Source: an uncultured bacterium (lineage in GTDB: Bacteria > Bacillota > Clostridia > Oscillospirales > Acutalibacteraceae). Taken from it: 64,000 nt of DNA. Location of the stretch: positions 1 to 64,000 of the forward strand of contig CASDTH010000004.1 of the NCBI GenBank assembly GCA_949283655.1, in the 5' to 3' direction. Below, in pieces: positions 16,643 through 26,105 of this stretch. The translations under genes and the position numbers were made by a program. The first letter of the stretch is position 1, and each line of letters starts with the position of its first letter. Under the pieces are notes generated by a model. It ran no database searches and had not been told where the DNA came from. It saw nothing but the letters and a program-made list of their open reading frames with translations.

Positions 16643-19600
16643 ATGGCGCAACGTAAATGGACGCCTGAGCAGAAGAGTGCAATTGAAGCGCGCAGCGGCA
16701 CGCTGCTGGTCAGCGCAGCAGCGGGCTCCGGCAAAACGGCGGTGCTCGTCGAACGCGTGATCCAGCGGCTGCTCGACCCAACTGGCGGCTGCGATGCAGA
16801 CCGGCTGCTCGTCGTTACCTTCACAAAAGCGGCTGCCGCCGAGATGCGCGAGCGCATTGCGGCTGCCATTTCGGGGCGTCTTGCCGCCCGGCCGGATGAC
16901 GCGCGGCTGCTCCGCCAGCAGATGCTGCTGCCCTGCGCGCCGATCTGCACAATTGACAGCTTTTGCAACGACTTGGTGCGCGAGCATTTTCACCTGCTTG
17001 ACCTCCCGCCGGATTACAGGATTTTGGATGCAGGGGAGCTCACTCTTTTGCGCGGCGAAGCGGTGGATACGGTTTTGGAGGCGTTTTATCAGGAGAATGA
17101 CCCGGCCTTTATAGAGCTGCTGGAGCTTGTGCGCAAGGGCCGGGATGATGCGGAGCTGAGCGATACGGTCTGCCGCCTGTATGACTACATACAGGCCTAC
17201 CCCTTCCCGGAGGAGTGGATTGAGAACGCCCGTGCACTCTGCGGCGCGAATTTGCCGGAGCAGGAGAACCCATGGATGGCGGAAATCCGCGATTACATCG
17301 CACAATCGCTCGATTTCGCACGGCAGACGGCGCAGAGCGCGCTGGATATGCTGGCGGCAGAGCCTTCGCTGTGTGAAAAATATGCCCCGGCCTTTGAAGG
17401 GGATCTCGCCATTCTTGATCGCGTGCAGTCCGCGCTGCACAGCGGGTGGGATGCGCTGTGCGAAGCGGCAGCTTGCGTCAAATGGGCGCGCCTGCCGAAT
17501 GCGCCGAAGGAATATGCGGATTCCCCCGCGAAGGCCGCCGCCAAGGAAAGCCGTGACCGCGTGAAGGATACCGTGAAAAAAATACAGGAGGTGTTGTGCG
17601 CGAACACGGCGGAAAACCGGGAGGATATGGCCTGCCTCTCACCAATGCTCAACAAGCTGTTTGACCTGACGCTGCGCTTTGGCGAGGAATTTCAGCGCCT
17701 GAAGCGGGAAAAGCACGGCGCCGACTTCTCAGATATTGAGCACATGGCGCTCTCCCTGCTGATAGAGCGCAGGGGCGGGGAGATCTGCCGCTCCCCACTC
17801 GCGCAGGAGCTTTCCGGCCGGTATGCGGAGATATTGGTGGATGAGTATCAGGACACCAATGAGGCGCAGGACCTGCTCTTCCGGCTGCTTTCCCGCGAGG
17901 AGCAGAATCTTTTCCTGGTGGGAGACGTTAAGCAGAGCATTTACCGCTTCCGCCAGGCAATGCCGGAAATTTTTTTGCACCGGAGGGACAGCCTCCCCCC
18001 CTACGTGAACGGGAATTATCCTGCCCGCATTACGCTTGGTCGGAATTTTCGCTCTCGCAGGGGCGTGACTGGGATGGTGAATTTCCTCTTTCGTCAGCTG
18101 ATGAGTAAGCAGCTCGGCGAGATGGAATACACACAGGAGGAAGCGCTTGTGCCTGCCGCCGCTTACCCGGAGAGCCTGGAGCCGGATTGTGAACTGCATG
18201 TGCTCGACGCGGGCGAAAAGGGTGACAGCAGCGCTGCGGCATATGAGGCACGCTATATTGCCGCGCGGATTCAGGCGATGCTGCGCGCCGGCCTCACCGT
18301 GCAGGAGGGTGGGCAGGCCCGGCCCGCCCGGTGGAGGGATTTTTGCATTCTTCTGCGCGGTGTGAAGGGCAGGGCAGAGCTTTATGTGCAGGAGCTGGCG
18401 CGCTGTGGTGTGCCAGCCTGGGCGGAGCTTTCCGGCGGATTTTTTGACACGGTGGAGATACGCACCATGCTCGCCCTGCTGCGTATTTTGGATAATCCTT
18501 TGCAGGATGTGCCGCTGCTGAGCGTCCTATTTTCCCCGATCTATGGGTTTACCCCCGACGAGACGGCCTCCCTGCGGGAAATCAGGCGGCATACGCCGCT
18601 TTACCGCTGCATGGTGCAGGCGGCGAAGCAGGGCGATGCAAAATGCGGGGATTTTCTTGCGAAGCTCTCCTTTCTGCGGCAGCTTAGCGCAGCGCTGCCT
18701 ACAGGGGCGCTCCTGCGCCGCATTTATGAGGAGACGGGCTACCCTGCCATTGTGCAGGCAATGGAGGGCGCGGCGCAGCGCTCCGCCAACCTGCAGCTGC
18801 TGCTCGCCTATGCCGCAAAGTATGAGGCGGCGGGCTATCGGGGGTTGACAGGCTTCATCCGCTTTATTGACCGGTTAGAAGAGCAGCAGGCGCAACTTTC
18901 CGCAGCCTCCGCCGTTTCAGAATCGGCGGATGTGGTGCGTGTGATGAGCATCCATAAGAGCAAGGGGCTGGAATTCCCGGTTTGTATTCTGGCAAACTGC
19001 GCGGGCGCATTCAATTCATCCGGCCACAGCCAGCGGCTGCTGTTGCACACAAAGCTTGGCGCGGGCCTGATGCGGCGGGATGCGGGCACATTGCGGCTGT
19101 TTACCACCCTGCCGCACACCGCCGTCCGCCTCGCGTTGGAGCGTAGCGAGCTCAGCGAGGAGCTTCGTGTCTTATATGTTGCACTGACCCGTGCGCGGGA
19201 GAAGCTGTTGCTTGTGATGACGGTCAAACACCCGGAGCAGAAGCTTGCCTCCCTCGCCTGCACGCTCGGCAGGGGAACCAGTGTGCCGCCCTTTGCCGTG
19301 CGCAGCGCAAAAAGCTATGCGGATTGGCTGCTCACCGCCGCCCTGCGCCACCCGGATGCCGCACCGCTGCGCGCGCTCATTCCGGATCGGGAGATTCCCC
19401 TGCTGGAGGCGGATTTCCCGCTGCGCACAGTTGCTTGCACTGCGCCGCCTGAGGTGGAAGAGGCACCATTGCCGCAGGGGCGCGAGGCGCTGCCGGACCC
19501 TGCCCTGGAGGAGGAGCTCCGCCGCAGGATAGAGTATGTCTACCCCTATGCGGCGCTCTCCCGCAGCGTGGCGAAGCGTGCGGCCTCTTCGCTTGGGGAA

Positions 19601-20173
19601 AAGGAATTGCAGTTTTCCATGATTGGCGTATCGCGCCCCGCTTTTTTGGAGAAGGAGGGCCTCACTCCTGCCGAGCGCGGCACGGCGCTGCATAAATTTA
19701 TGCAATATGCCGACTACCGCCTGGCGTGTGAAAACCCGGAGGCAGAGGCGGCCCGCCTTGTGCAGAGGGGCTTTCTCTCTGAGGCTGAGGGAAGGGCTGT
19801 GAATCAAAAGCGTGTTGCAGCCTTTTTCCAAAGTGTACTTGCACGGCGGATGCTGCACAGCGAAACGCTGCTGCGGGAATATAAATTTACCTTCTTTCTC
19901 CCTGCGGGCGAGTGCGATGAGGGGTTGACCGGCGAGGCCGCTCAGGAGCAGGTGCTCGTGCAGGGTATTGCGGACTGTGTTTTTGTGGAGGATGGCGCGC
20001 TCGTCATCGTCGATTACAAAACCGACCGGCTGACCGATGAAGCGCAGCTTGCCGCGCGGTACCGGGCGCAGCTCTCCGTCTACCGCCGGGCGCTGGCGGA
20101 GTGCATCGGCCTGCCTGTGAAGCAGACGCTGCTCTACTCGTTTTATCTGAGCAAGGAGATCGAATGCGAATAA
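16643..20173 (+). CDS. addA: ATP-dependent helicase/nuclease subunit A (AddA)
   Basis: 1176 residues, start ATG after GGAGGGCTGCCCC. UvrD-type helicase motifs run in order: AAAGSGKTAVL (~residues 24-34), VDEYQDTN, GDVKQSIYRFRQA, VMSIHKSKGLEFPV and VALTRAREKL. The C-terminal nuclease carries IVDYKTDRL. It forms the AddAB complex with the preceding gene product for recombination repair and degradation of foreign linear DNA. Confidence 0.96.
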   Translation: MAQRKWTPEQKSAIEARSGTLLVSAAAGSGKTAVLVERVIQRLLDPTGGCDADRLLVVTFTKAAAAEMRERIAAAISGRLAARPDDARLLRQQMLLPCAPICTIDSFCNDLVREHFHLLDLPPDYRILDAGELTLLRGEAVDTVLEAFYQENDPAFIELLELVRKGRDDAELSDTVCRLYDYIQAYPFPEEWIENARALCGANLPEQENPWMAEIRDYIAQSLDFARQTAQSALDMLAAEPSLCEKYAPAFEGDLAILDRVQSALHSGWDALCEAAACVKWARLPNAPKEYADSPAKAAAKESRDRVKDTVKKIQEVLCANTAENREDMACLSPMLNKLFDLTLRFGEEFQRLKREKHGADFSDIEHMALSLLIERRGGEICRSPLAQELSGRYAEILVDEYQDTNEAQDLLFRLLSREEQNLFLVGDVKQSIYRFRQAMPEIFLHRRDSLPPYVNGNYPARITLGRNFRSRRGVTGMVNFLFRQLMSKQLGEMEYTQEEALVPAAAYPESLEPDCELHVLDAGEKGDSSAAAYEARYIAARIQAMLRAGLTVQEGGQARPARWRDFCILLRGVKGRAELYVQELARCGVPAWAELSGGFFDTVEIRTMLALLRILDNPLQDVPLLSVLFSPIYGFTPDETASLREIRRHTPLYRCMVQAAKQGDAKCGDFLAKLSFLRQLSAALPTGALLRRIYEETGYPAIVQAMEGAAQRSANLQLLLAYAAKYEAAGYRGLTGFIRFIDRLEEQQAQLSAASAVSESADVVRVMSIHKSKGLEFPVCILANCAGAFNSSGHSQRLLLHTKLGAGLMRRDAGTLRLFTTLPHTAVRLALERSELSEELRVLYVALTRAREKLLLVMTVKHPEQKLASLACTLGRGTSVPPFAVRSAKSYADWLLTAALRHPDAAPLRALIPDREIPLLEADFPLRTVACTAPPEVEEAPLPQGREALPDPALEEELRRRIEYVYPYAALSRSVAKRAASSLGEKELQFSMIGVSRPAFLEKEGLTPAERGTALHKFMQYADYRLACENPEAEAARLVQRGFLSEAEGRAVNQKRVAAFFQSVLARRMLHSETLLREYKFTFFLPAGECDEGLTGEAAQEQVLVQGIADCVFVEDGALVIVDYKTDRLTDEAQLAARYRAQLSVYRRALAECIGLPVKQTLLYSFYLSKEIECE

Positions 20174-20176
20174 AAA

Positions 20177-20212
20177 GCTTCGGGCCTGGGGGCGTAAATG
20201 CCTCCCAGGCCC
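20177..20212 (+). terminator. Hairpin after addA, first copy of a 36-base direct repeat
   Basis: GGGCCTGGG...CCCAGGCCC stem-loop starting four bases after the addA stop. No strong T run follows, so it may act as a weak terminator or an mRNA 3' end stabiliser. An identical 36-base copy is at 20776-20811. Confidence 0.55.
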
Positions 20213-20775
20213 TCATTGTTCAAATATCCAATAAAACCTACTGGCCGTTTCGCTCTGTAGGGAACGGTCTTGACCGTTCCGAAGTGTTCTATTGACCGGC
20301 TATGTTTCATGGTAATTTTGTTTCCCGCTCAGGCCGCGTGGGCCCCTCCTTTTCCGTTCAGCCGGAAAAGGAGGCAAAAGGGGCCGTTATGAACGGCACT
20401 GCGGCGGCGGTTGAAAGATAAGCCACACCACAGTGCGTTCGGCGAACGCTTCCCGAACTCACCGCCTCACGGCGGCTCAAACAGGCGGGAAGGTTCGCTT
20501 TTTGCCCTTCGGGTCAAAAAGTCCCCTCACGTGCACGCATTGAGTGACAGCAGCTGCCGCCTGGGCCTATCGTTACGTTTGAGGCCCTGAACAACGGCTT
20601 ACAGGTTCCGCCGGGCCGGAACGAAAGTTGATTGTAGGGTCGGGCCTTGACGGTGGAAATAGGATGTTGGATGCGGAAATTAAGAAATCGCCGTCTCTGA
20701 GGCAAGACTTTCAATACAGTCGCATCGATCTAATATCCAATTTCTAAGGTCTAATATCTAAATGTTATCTAAAAT
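20213..20775. repeat. Palindrome-rich intergenic segment between two identical hairpins
   Basis: No gene is credible here. At least six palindromes cluster: GGAACGGTC/GACCGTTCC (about 20261-20280), a nested GGCCCC...GGGGCC hairpin with inner TCCTTTTCC/GGAAAAGGA (about 20341-20386), GCCGTT/AACGGC, GCGTTCG/CGAACGC, CCGCC/GGCGG, and CTTTTTG-CCC/GGG-CAAAAAG. The composition differs from the coding DNA around it. It resembles the interspersed palindromic elements found between genes in clostridial genomes, but I cannot assign a named family. Confidence 0.5.
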
Positions 20776-20811
20776 GCTTCGGGCCTGGGGGCGTAAATGC
20801 CTCCCAGGCCC
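20776..20811 (-). terminator. Terminator-like hairpin of the GPH transporter gene, second copy of the 36-base repeat
   Basis: Identical to 20177-20212. On the minus strand it lies just past the transporter stop and is followed by GAAGCATTTTAG, so it likely ends that transcript. Confidence 0.6.
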
Positions 20812-20866
20812 GAAATTTATTTGGTTTCAAGGGAATCCGGGTGCGGCTTTCGTAGCCGTGCAGCGC

Positions 20867-22780
20867 CTACTGCTTGCCGGCAGAGACGGTCTCTTCGCTT
20901 TCCGCCTTGCCAATCCCGGCGTGCTTACGCATTTCGATCAGCTCGTTTTCAATGCGCCGTGCATCCTCCGGCGTGTGCTTATACATGGAGCGCGCGAGCA
21001 GGAAAATAAGGTTATCAAACGCGCCGGATAGGGTGAACATGGGCCACATGTATTTGACGAATTTGGGCGGGAGTGCCTCGCCGCTCTCCTTATAGCCGCC
21101 GGTGTACCCTGTCCACTGCAGGAATGCATTGCCTGTGACTGTGCCGATATTGTTTGTAACGATCTTGGCGAACAGGCCGTTGATGGAGTTGGTAACGCCC
21201 TCTGTACGGAAGCCTGTTTTGAGTTCAACCAGATCGAGCATTTCATAGGTGAGCATTGTGCCTGCAACGGAATCCATATCCTGAATGACGTAAAGGCCCG
21301 CGTCAATGACGATTTGGATAGCAAGCTTCCAGAATTTATTGATGCCGAGCACGAATTTTAACAGGGAGGCGGCAACCTGGATGATGCTGTGGAGCTTGTG
21401 CACGCGCAGCGGGCCGCCGCACCAGTTGACAAACTGGCGGGAGAAGGGCTTTGTAAAGGAAATTGGGATGCCGACAATATAGTCGCGAATCGTCAGGAAA
21501 ATCTCACCCGTAACCTCCTTGCCGTTAATTCTAAAACGAGGAACCAAATAGCGGTAAATGAGGGTGGAGTCAACAGACGGCGTAAACACCGTGATAAAAT
21601 TGGCGACTGTATTCCAGATAAAGTATTTATTGTATTTCACGACTTCAAAGCTCTGAAGCATGCTGAGCTTTGGCTCGCCTGTTTCGGGGTCGATTTCAAT
21701 CTCGCCGTTTTCGACCATTTCTCTAAAATCTTTCTCCTTTGCCTTCTGCTCCTTTTTCCACTCACGTTTTTCTCTGCGGGTCATCTGGGCAAGCATCTCG
21801 TCGCGCTCTGCACGCGCCTTGCGGTAGCGTATCTCCGCCTCGCGCGCCTCGGCCTCACGCTGCGCGAGTTCCTCTGGCGTGGGCTCTGGATTCTCTTCCT
21901 GCATTTTTTTCTCCAGAATAATATCTCTCTCGGGGATAGAGGGCAGCGAGTTTATGGGCTTGCCGGCGTATTTGAAATCCACACGCTGTTTGATAAAGGT
22001 GATCATCATGGAGCCGCAAATATTAAAGGGAAGCATGATCGCCGTGCCGACAACGATGATCTGATAGTCGTTCCAGCCGAATACGTTTTGAAGGCCCATA
22101 AGCACATTGGGAATTGCCGCAATCACAAAGCCCAGCGAATTTCCAATCGAGGTCCAGACCTGCGTACGCGTGCGCTGCTGCGTGTAGGGGCTAATACCGG
22201 CGCGCAGCTTCTGCCCGGCCACCGAATCCAATGTGCCGATGATATCCTGGATACAGTTGAGCGCCACCAGGGTGACAAGGTGCTGCATCTCCGTCATGTT
22301 CCCGCCGAAGTTGATCATTTTGAAAAGCACAAATACGTGCCCCGTCACGGCTGCCAGACGCATGACAAAGCGCCACTGCTTCGGGCCCATCTTTTTACGA
22401 TCCATCCACGAGCCGAGGATGGGGTCGTTGATTGCATCCCATAGGGAGGAGATAACGCCTGCAATGGACATCTTGTTTGGCGCAATGTGATAGTATTCTT
22501 TAAACAAAAAGTCCAGCCGGCCGGAAAACCCACCGCCGCCGCACGTTAACATGGTGGAAATCATAAATATCGCAAGCTCCCATGGCGTGACATGCCCCTC
22601 CGGCGTATCCACGCCCTTAAACCAGGATACGGGGCTCAAGATGATTTTGCGGACCTCCTCCTGATTTTCGGCGGACAGCTTACGGCGAACGCGGCCGGCG
22701 GGCGTTGAGATCCAATTGGCAAGCCGTTCACGGGCGGGCAGCTTTTCCGACGGGTTCTTTTTTGGTTTCCTCTCCCTCAA
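20867..22780 (-). CDS. GPH-family (MFS_2) sugar/cation symporter with a long charged loop
   Basis: 637 residues, longer than the usual ~450. The TTG start is seven bases after AGAAAGGAAG. The GPH signature is clear near residue 110: SLWDAINDPILGSWMDR. About twelve hydrophobic segments are interrupted by a cytoplasmic insertion of roughly 100 residues rich in Glu, Lys and Arg (residues ~285-375, EARKARAERD-like, then RREKREWKKEQKAKEKDF), probably a coiled coil. The family imports glycosides, pentosides or hexuronides with cations. It is monocistronic with its own promoter and a 14-base palindrome near the start. The substrate is unknown. Confidence 0.8.
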   Translation of the reverse strand: MRERKPKKNPSEKLPARERLANWISTPAGRVRRKLSAENQEEVRKIILSPVSWFKGVDTPEGHVTPWELAIFMISTMLTCGGGGFSGRLDFLFKEYYHIAPNKMSIAGVISSLWDAINDPILGSWMDRKKMGPKQWRFVMRLAAVTGHVFVLFKMINFGGNMTEMQHLVTLVALNCIQDIIGTLDSVAGQKLRAGISPYTQQRTRTQVWTSIGNSLGFVIAAIPNVLMGLQNVFGWNDYQIIVVGTAIMLPFNICGSMMITFIKQRVDFKYAGKPINSLPSIPERDIILEKKMQEENPEPTPEELAQREAEAREAEIRYRKARAERDEMLAQMTRREKREWKKEQKAKEKDFREMVENGEIEIDPETGEPKLSMLQSFEVVKYNKYFIWNTVANFITVFTPSVDSTLIYRYLVPRFRINGKEVTGEIFLTIRDYIVGIPISFTKPFSRQFVNWCGGPLRVHKLHSIIQVAASLLKFVLGINKFWKLAIQIVIDAGLYVIQDMDSVAGTMLTYEMLDLVELKTGFRTEGVTNSINGLFAKIVTNNIGTVTGNAFLQWTGYTGGYKESGEALPPKFVKYMWPMFTLSGAFDNLIFLLARSMYKHTPEDARRIENELIEMRKHAGIGKAESEETVSAGKQ

Positions 22781-22802
22781 AACGGTCTTCCTTTCTATGT
22801 AT

Positions 22803-22816
22803 TTTTAACGTTAAAA
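22803..22816. promoter_or_regulatory. 14-base palindromic operator candidate TTTTAACGTTAAAA
   Basis: A perfect palindrome centred on a CG step, in the leader of the GPH transporter gene, about 50 bases downstream of the -10. It has the size and symmetry of a LacI-type repressor operator. A second half-symmetric element (TTAAC...GTTAA) overlaps the -10. Confidence 0.5.
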
Positions 22817-22863
22817 TATGCCCCCTTATGCTTTAGTATAAAAAAACAAAATATATTAACGAA

Positions 22864-22892
22864 ATGTTAACATAGAAAATGGAATAAGTCAA
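22864..22892 (-). promoter_or_regulatory. Promoter of the GPH transporter gene
   Basis: Minus-strand TTGACT (22887-22892), 17-base spacer, TAACAT (22864-22869). The 353 bases between the two neighbouring coding regions hold this promoter, the palindrome and a terminator, but no gene. Confidence 0.65.
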
Positions 22893-23052
22893 CTAAAAAA
22901 ATGATATTCAAGACGAAAAAATATGGCAAAATGACCGTATTGATTTAGCCGAAGAGCGATACTCCGGTCGAGGTGTCCAGTTAGCCGGCCTTGCTCATCC
23001 ATTGCAAAAGCTGTTATGCTGCGTGCGCAAGGCGGCAGATTGCAGCAAACGA

Positions 23053-23080
23053 AGGCCTGGGGCGCGAAAGCCCCAGGCCT
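23053..23080 (-). terminator. Terminator of the dehydratase-activator operon
   Basis: Perfect 10-base stem AGGCCTGGGG/CCCCAGGCCT with an 8-base loop; on the minus strand it is followed by TCGTTTGC, a poor T run. Its stem sequence resembles the two 36-base hairpins near 20.2 and 20.8 kb. Confidence 0.6.
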
Positions 23081-23133
23081 GGATTGCGGATGTGGAGATG
23101 GAAAGGCTAACGCCGCCGGGCGGACTCCGGTGA

Positions 23134-24795
23134 TTATGCTTTGGCCCAGCTCTCCAATGCCAGCAGAGCCGCGCCGAGCGCACCGCAGATCTGCGGCTCC
23201 TCCGACAGCAGGAGCGGCTCGCCGGTTTTCTCCTCGATTGCGCGGCGCACACCCTCGTTTTTGGCTACGCCGCCGGTCATCATATAAGCCCCCGCTGCCT
23301 TCACCCGTGCGAGCAGCGCGCCGATTTTGGAGGCGACGGATTTGTGTAGCCCATGCACAATATCTGCCGTGCGCTTATTCTGCGCGATGAGGGAGACAAC
23401 CTCCGATTCCGCAAATACCGTACATATGCTGGAGATGGTAATTTCCTCCTTCCAGCCGCGATCGACTTCCCCCATGTGGGAAACGTCCATTTCCAGCGTG
23501 CGCGCCATCATATCTAAAAATCGGCCAGTGCCTGCGGCGCATTTATCATTCATGACAAAATCGGTGACCCTGCCAGCATCGTCCAAACGGATGACCTTGC
23601 TATCCTGCCCGCCGATGTCAATTACTGTGCGCACCTGCGGGTTCAGAAAAAATGCGCCTTTTGCATGGCAGGTGATCTCTGTCACGCCCTGATCGCCCTC
23701 CCCGATATGGGCGCGGCCATAGCCGGTGGTAACGGTGCGGGCGATCTCTTCTCTGCGCCTGCCCGCTTTTTGCAGCGCCGCATTCAACGCCCTGTGCGCA
23801 CTTTCCCCAGCGCGTGCGCCGGTTGGAACAACGCAGTAGGCGAGTATATGCTTATCTGCGCTGAGCAGCACGGCGTTTGTGGAGGTGGAGCCGCTGTCGA
23901 TGCCTGCAAAAATTGCGTTTTGATCCATTTTGGCCGATCCCTCCTGTGGCTTTTGCGGCTTTGCCTCCGGCAGTGTTTCCAGAAACGCCTCGATGCGGGT
24001 TTCCAGCTGGCCGGGAGCGGGCGGTGTGTAATCCGTTTCAATTTTAGTGATCGGGAGGCGCCCCTGCTTGAGGACGCTGTATTCATAATCATAATAATCA
24101 CAGAATTTTACCGTGTGGTAGATCACGCCGCCGAGATAGGGGCTTTCCGTAATGCGTCTGCGGCCGGAAGGATTTGTCATGCGCATGCAGGGCGTTTGCC
24201 CAAGCAATGCGGCGGCATAGGCCTCCCAAAACGCTTCCTCCGGCAGCGCCTGGGAGGGAAGAAAAACATCACGGCGGCCGGTGCAGGTATCGTTTTGCAC
24301 AGGCAGGGAGGAGCTGGCCTGCACTGCCCCCAGCAGGCTTTCCGAGGCGCGCGCGCCGAGCAGGCTGAGATAGGGCGCATCCGGCGATGGAGCCGCGCTG
24401 GAGAAAGCAGCACAAAATCGCTTGTAAGAAAAGCGTAGCCCACTGTAAGCGGCGTAAGCCTCCGACAGCTGTTGAAGAGCTTGTGCAAAGCGCTTTCGCG
24501 AGCAGGCGGTTTCACAACGCGGCAGATCAAGCAGGTAGAGAAAAGGAGAATCCCCCCGCTGCTGCAAAACGTCATAAACGCGGCGTATGGAATCGCAGCA
24601 GTTGACGAGCACCAGCTCGCCGGTACCGTTTCGCAGGCAATCCTCTAGCAAGGCGCGGCCAAAGCCGCAGAGGTTTTGGTGCGCGGCGCCGTCGGCCAGC
24701 TCAAAGCTCTCCACCTTTGGTTCCCGGCGGGCGCATTCCACGCCAAAACCGGCAAATAGCTCAATAGGGGTGTATTTGCAAATGTATTGGATCAC
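23134..24795 (-). CDS. Fusion: HgdB-like domain + (R)-2-hydroxyacyl-CoA dehydratase activator (BcrAD/BadFG ATPase)
   Basis: 553 residues. The first ~290 resemble a reduced 2-hydroxyacyl-CoA dehydratase (HgdB/FldB) subunit. After a Lys/Gln/Pro linker the rest is a complete ASKHA-type activator: GIDSGSTSTNAVLL, IDIGGQDSK, NDKCAAGTGRFLD and SSICTVFAESEV. The two cysteines match those bridging a [4Fe-4S] cluster between activator monomers. The activator injects an electron into the dehydratase at the cost of ATP. The gene overlaps the dehydratase-like gene upstream by four bases. Similar fused proteins of unknown substrate occur in anaerobes, and YjiL/YjiM-like pairs are comparable. Confidence 0.8.
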   Translation of the reverse strand: MIQYICKYTPIELFAGFGVECARREPKVESFELADGAAHQNLCGFGRALLEDCLRNGTGELVLVNCCDSIRRVYDVLQQRGDSPFLYLLDLPRCETACSRKRFAQALQQLSEAYAAYSGLRFSYKRFCAAFSSAAPSPDAPYLSLLGARASESLLGAVQASSSLPVQNDTCTGRRDVFLPSQALPEEAFWEAYAAALLGQTPCMRMTNPSGRRRITESPYLGGVIYHTVKFCDYYDYEYSVLKQGRLPITKIETDYTPPAPGQLETRIEAFLETLPEAKPQKPQEGSAKMDQNAIFAGIDSGSTSTNAVLLSADKHILAYCVVPTGARAGESAHRALNAALQKAGRRREEIARTVTTGYGRAHIGEGDQGVTEITCHAKGAFFLNPQVRTVIDIGGQDSKVIRLDDAGRVTDFVMNDKCAAGTGRFLDMMARTLEMDVSHMGEVDRGWKEEITISSICTVFAESEVVSLIAQNKRTADIVHGLHKSVASKIGALLARVKAAGAYMMTGGVAKNEGVRRAIEEKTGEPLLLSEEPQICGALGAALLALESWAKA

Positions 24796-26075
24796 TGCGC
24801 GCTCTCCTTTCCCTCCAACAGCTCCAGAAACGCTTCCAGCCTGGTCTGCATTTGGCCGTCGTTGAGATTGCGGCGGTCGCAGCCATCCCCATCCAGCAGG
24901 AGCATGGGAATACCCACCTGCTCCAACCGGCTGCGCACAAGCCCTGCGCCGCCGATGGTGTTTTTACAGCCCCAATGGCAAAAGAAGACTACGCCGTTTG
25001 CATGCAGTTTTTGCGCCATTTCGGCAATTTTATCCGCACGCCGGGTCATAGAGCCGTTAAATGTATTGCAGAGCAGCCGTCGGGCCATGGATTCATAGGG
25101 GCGGTCGGGCTCCGGCTCATAAAGCGCGTCAAAGCTCATATCCGAGCACAGCAGCTGATTCTTTTCGCTGAAATTGAGAATGGTGCGCATGGAGTTCTGC
25201 CAGTAGGGTAGGGAGTGCACCCACAGGATTCGGTTGCCGCCTCGAAACGGCACGGCATTTTGCGCATCCTCACAGAGCAGCTCAAAATAATGCTCAATCT
25301 CAGGCCGGCCCATGAGAATATGGGCGGCAAAAACCGTATACATCTCCGAGGTCATCTCATTGGGCAGATAACGGTCCGCGAGTAGATCATAATATCTTTG
25401 GCAGGCGCGTATCGATCTGCCCTCACAAGCGAGCACGCTGCGCAAGGCTTCTTCCTTTATAGGCTCGTGCATCACGTCCTCCAGAAAGCGGGAAAGCTCC
25501 CGCAACTGCTCTGCCACATATTGCACTGCATCCTCCTCCGGGCCGGTGCAAGGCGTGTCCACTGTGAAATGCGGCACGCCGTAGTATGCGGCCAGGCGGC
25601 GGAACGTGTTTGTGTTTGCATCGCACGCGAGCGTTGTGTTGGCGATGAAGCGCGGCTTTGGCAGCACGCCGGAGAGGGCGATGCCCGTTAAAATTTTGTG
25701 GTAAGAGCACAGCGTGTCCGGCACGCCAGATTGACGCGCGCGCTCAATGAAATATTGCTCGCTGCCTGCGCCGGCGAAATAGCAGGAAAGCCCCTCGGCG
25801 ATCTGCGGCTCAATGCGCATGGCATGCAGGAGTTCGCAGGGCAGAAAAATGTTGACGATGGCGGAACGCTCCGGATGCACCAGCGGGTGGAGCATGGAAT
25901 CCATGCATACCGGCGAAATATAAGCGCGGCTCCTTGGTAGCTGCCTGGAAGGGAAATGCTTTGCCTGGAGGTTAGCAGCGCGGAAAGCAAGCGCCAGAAG
26001 ACGGCGCGCGCGCCGCGGATGGCCGGCCGCCGCCCTGCCTACCAGCGCGCCGAATTTTTCAATCATTGGATTCAT
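24792..26075 (-). CDS. 2-hydroxyacyl-CoA dehydratase-like (HgdB/FldB family) protein
   Basis: 427 residues, start ATG ten bases after GAAAGGAA. It has the HgdB-like fold signature, a series of Rossmann-type units with SCYFAGAGSEQYF, PRFIANTTLACDANTN and FFCHWGCKNTIGGAGLV. The cysteines in these segments could bind the [4Fe-4S] cluster. It is translationally coupled to the fused activator gene, so the two probably form one radical or reductive system. The substrate is unknown: there are no acyl-CoA transferase or dehydrogenase genes nearby, which argues against a standard hydroxyglutarate or lactate pathway. Confidence 0.8.
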   Translation of the reverse strand: MNPMIEKFGALVGRAAAGHPRRARRLLALAFRAANLQAKHFPSRQLPRSRAYISPVCMDSMLHPLVHPERSAIVNIFLPCELLHAMRIEPQIAEGLSCYFAGAGSEQYFIERARQSGVPDTLCSYHKILTGIALSGVLPKPRFIANTTLACDANTNTFRRLAAYYGVPHFTVDTPCTGPEEDAVQYVAEQLRELSRFLEDVMHEPIKEEALRSVLACEGRSIRACQRYYDLLADRYLPNEMTSEMYTVFAAHILMGRPEIEHYFELLCEDAQNAVPFRGGNRILWVHSLPYWQNSMRTILNFSEKNQLLCSDMSFDALYEPEPDRPYESMARRLLCNTFNGSMTRRADKIAEMAQKLHANGVVFFCHWGCKNTIGGAGLVRSRLEQVGIPMLLLDGDGCDRRNLNDGQMQTRLEAFLELLEGKESAQ

Positions 26076-26105
26076 GTGAATAAAATTCCTTTCGCAGCCC
26101 AATAC

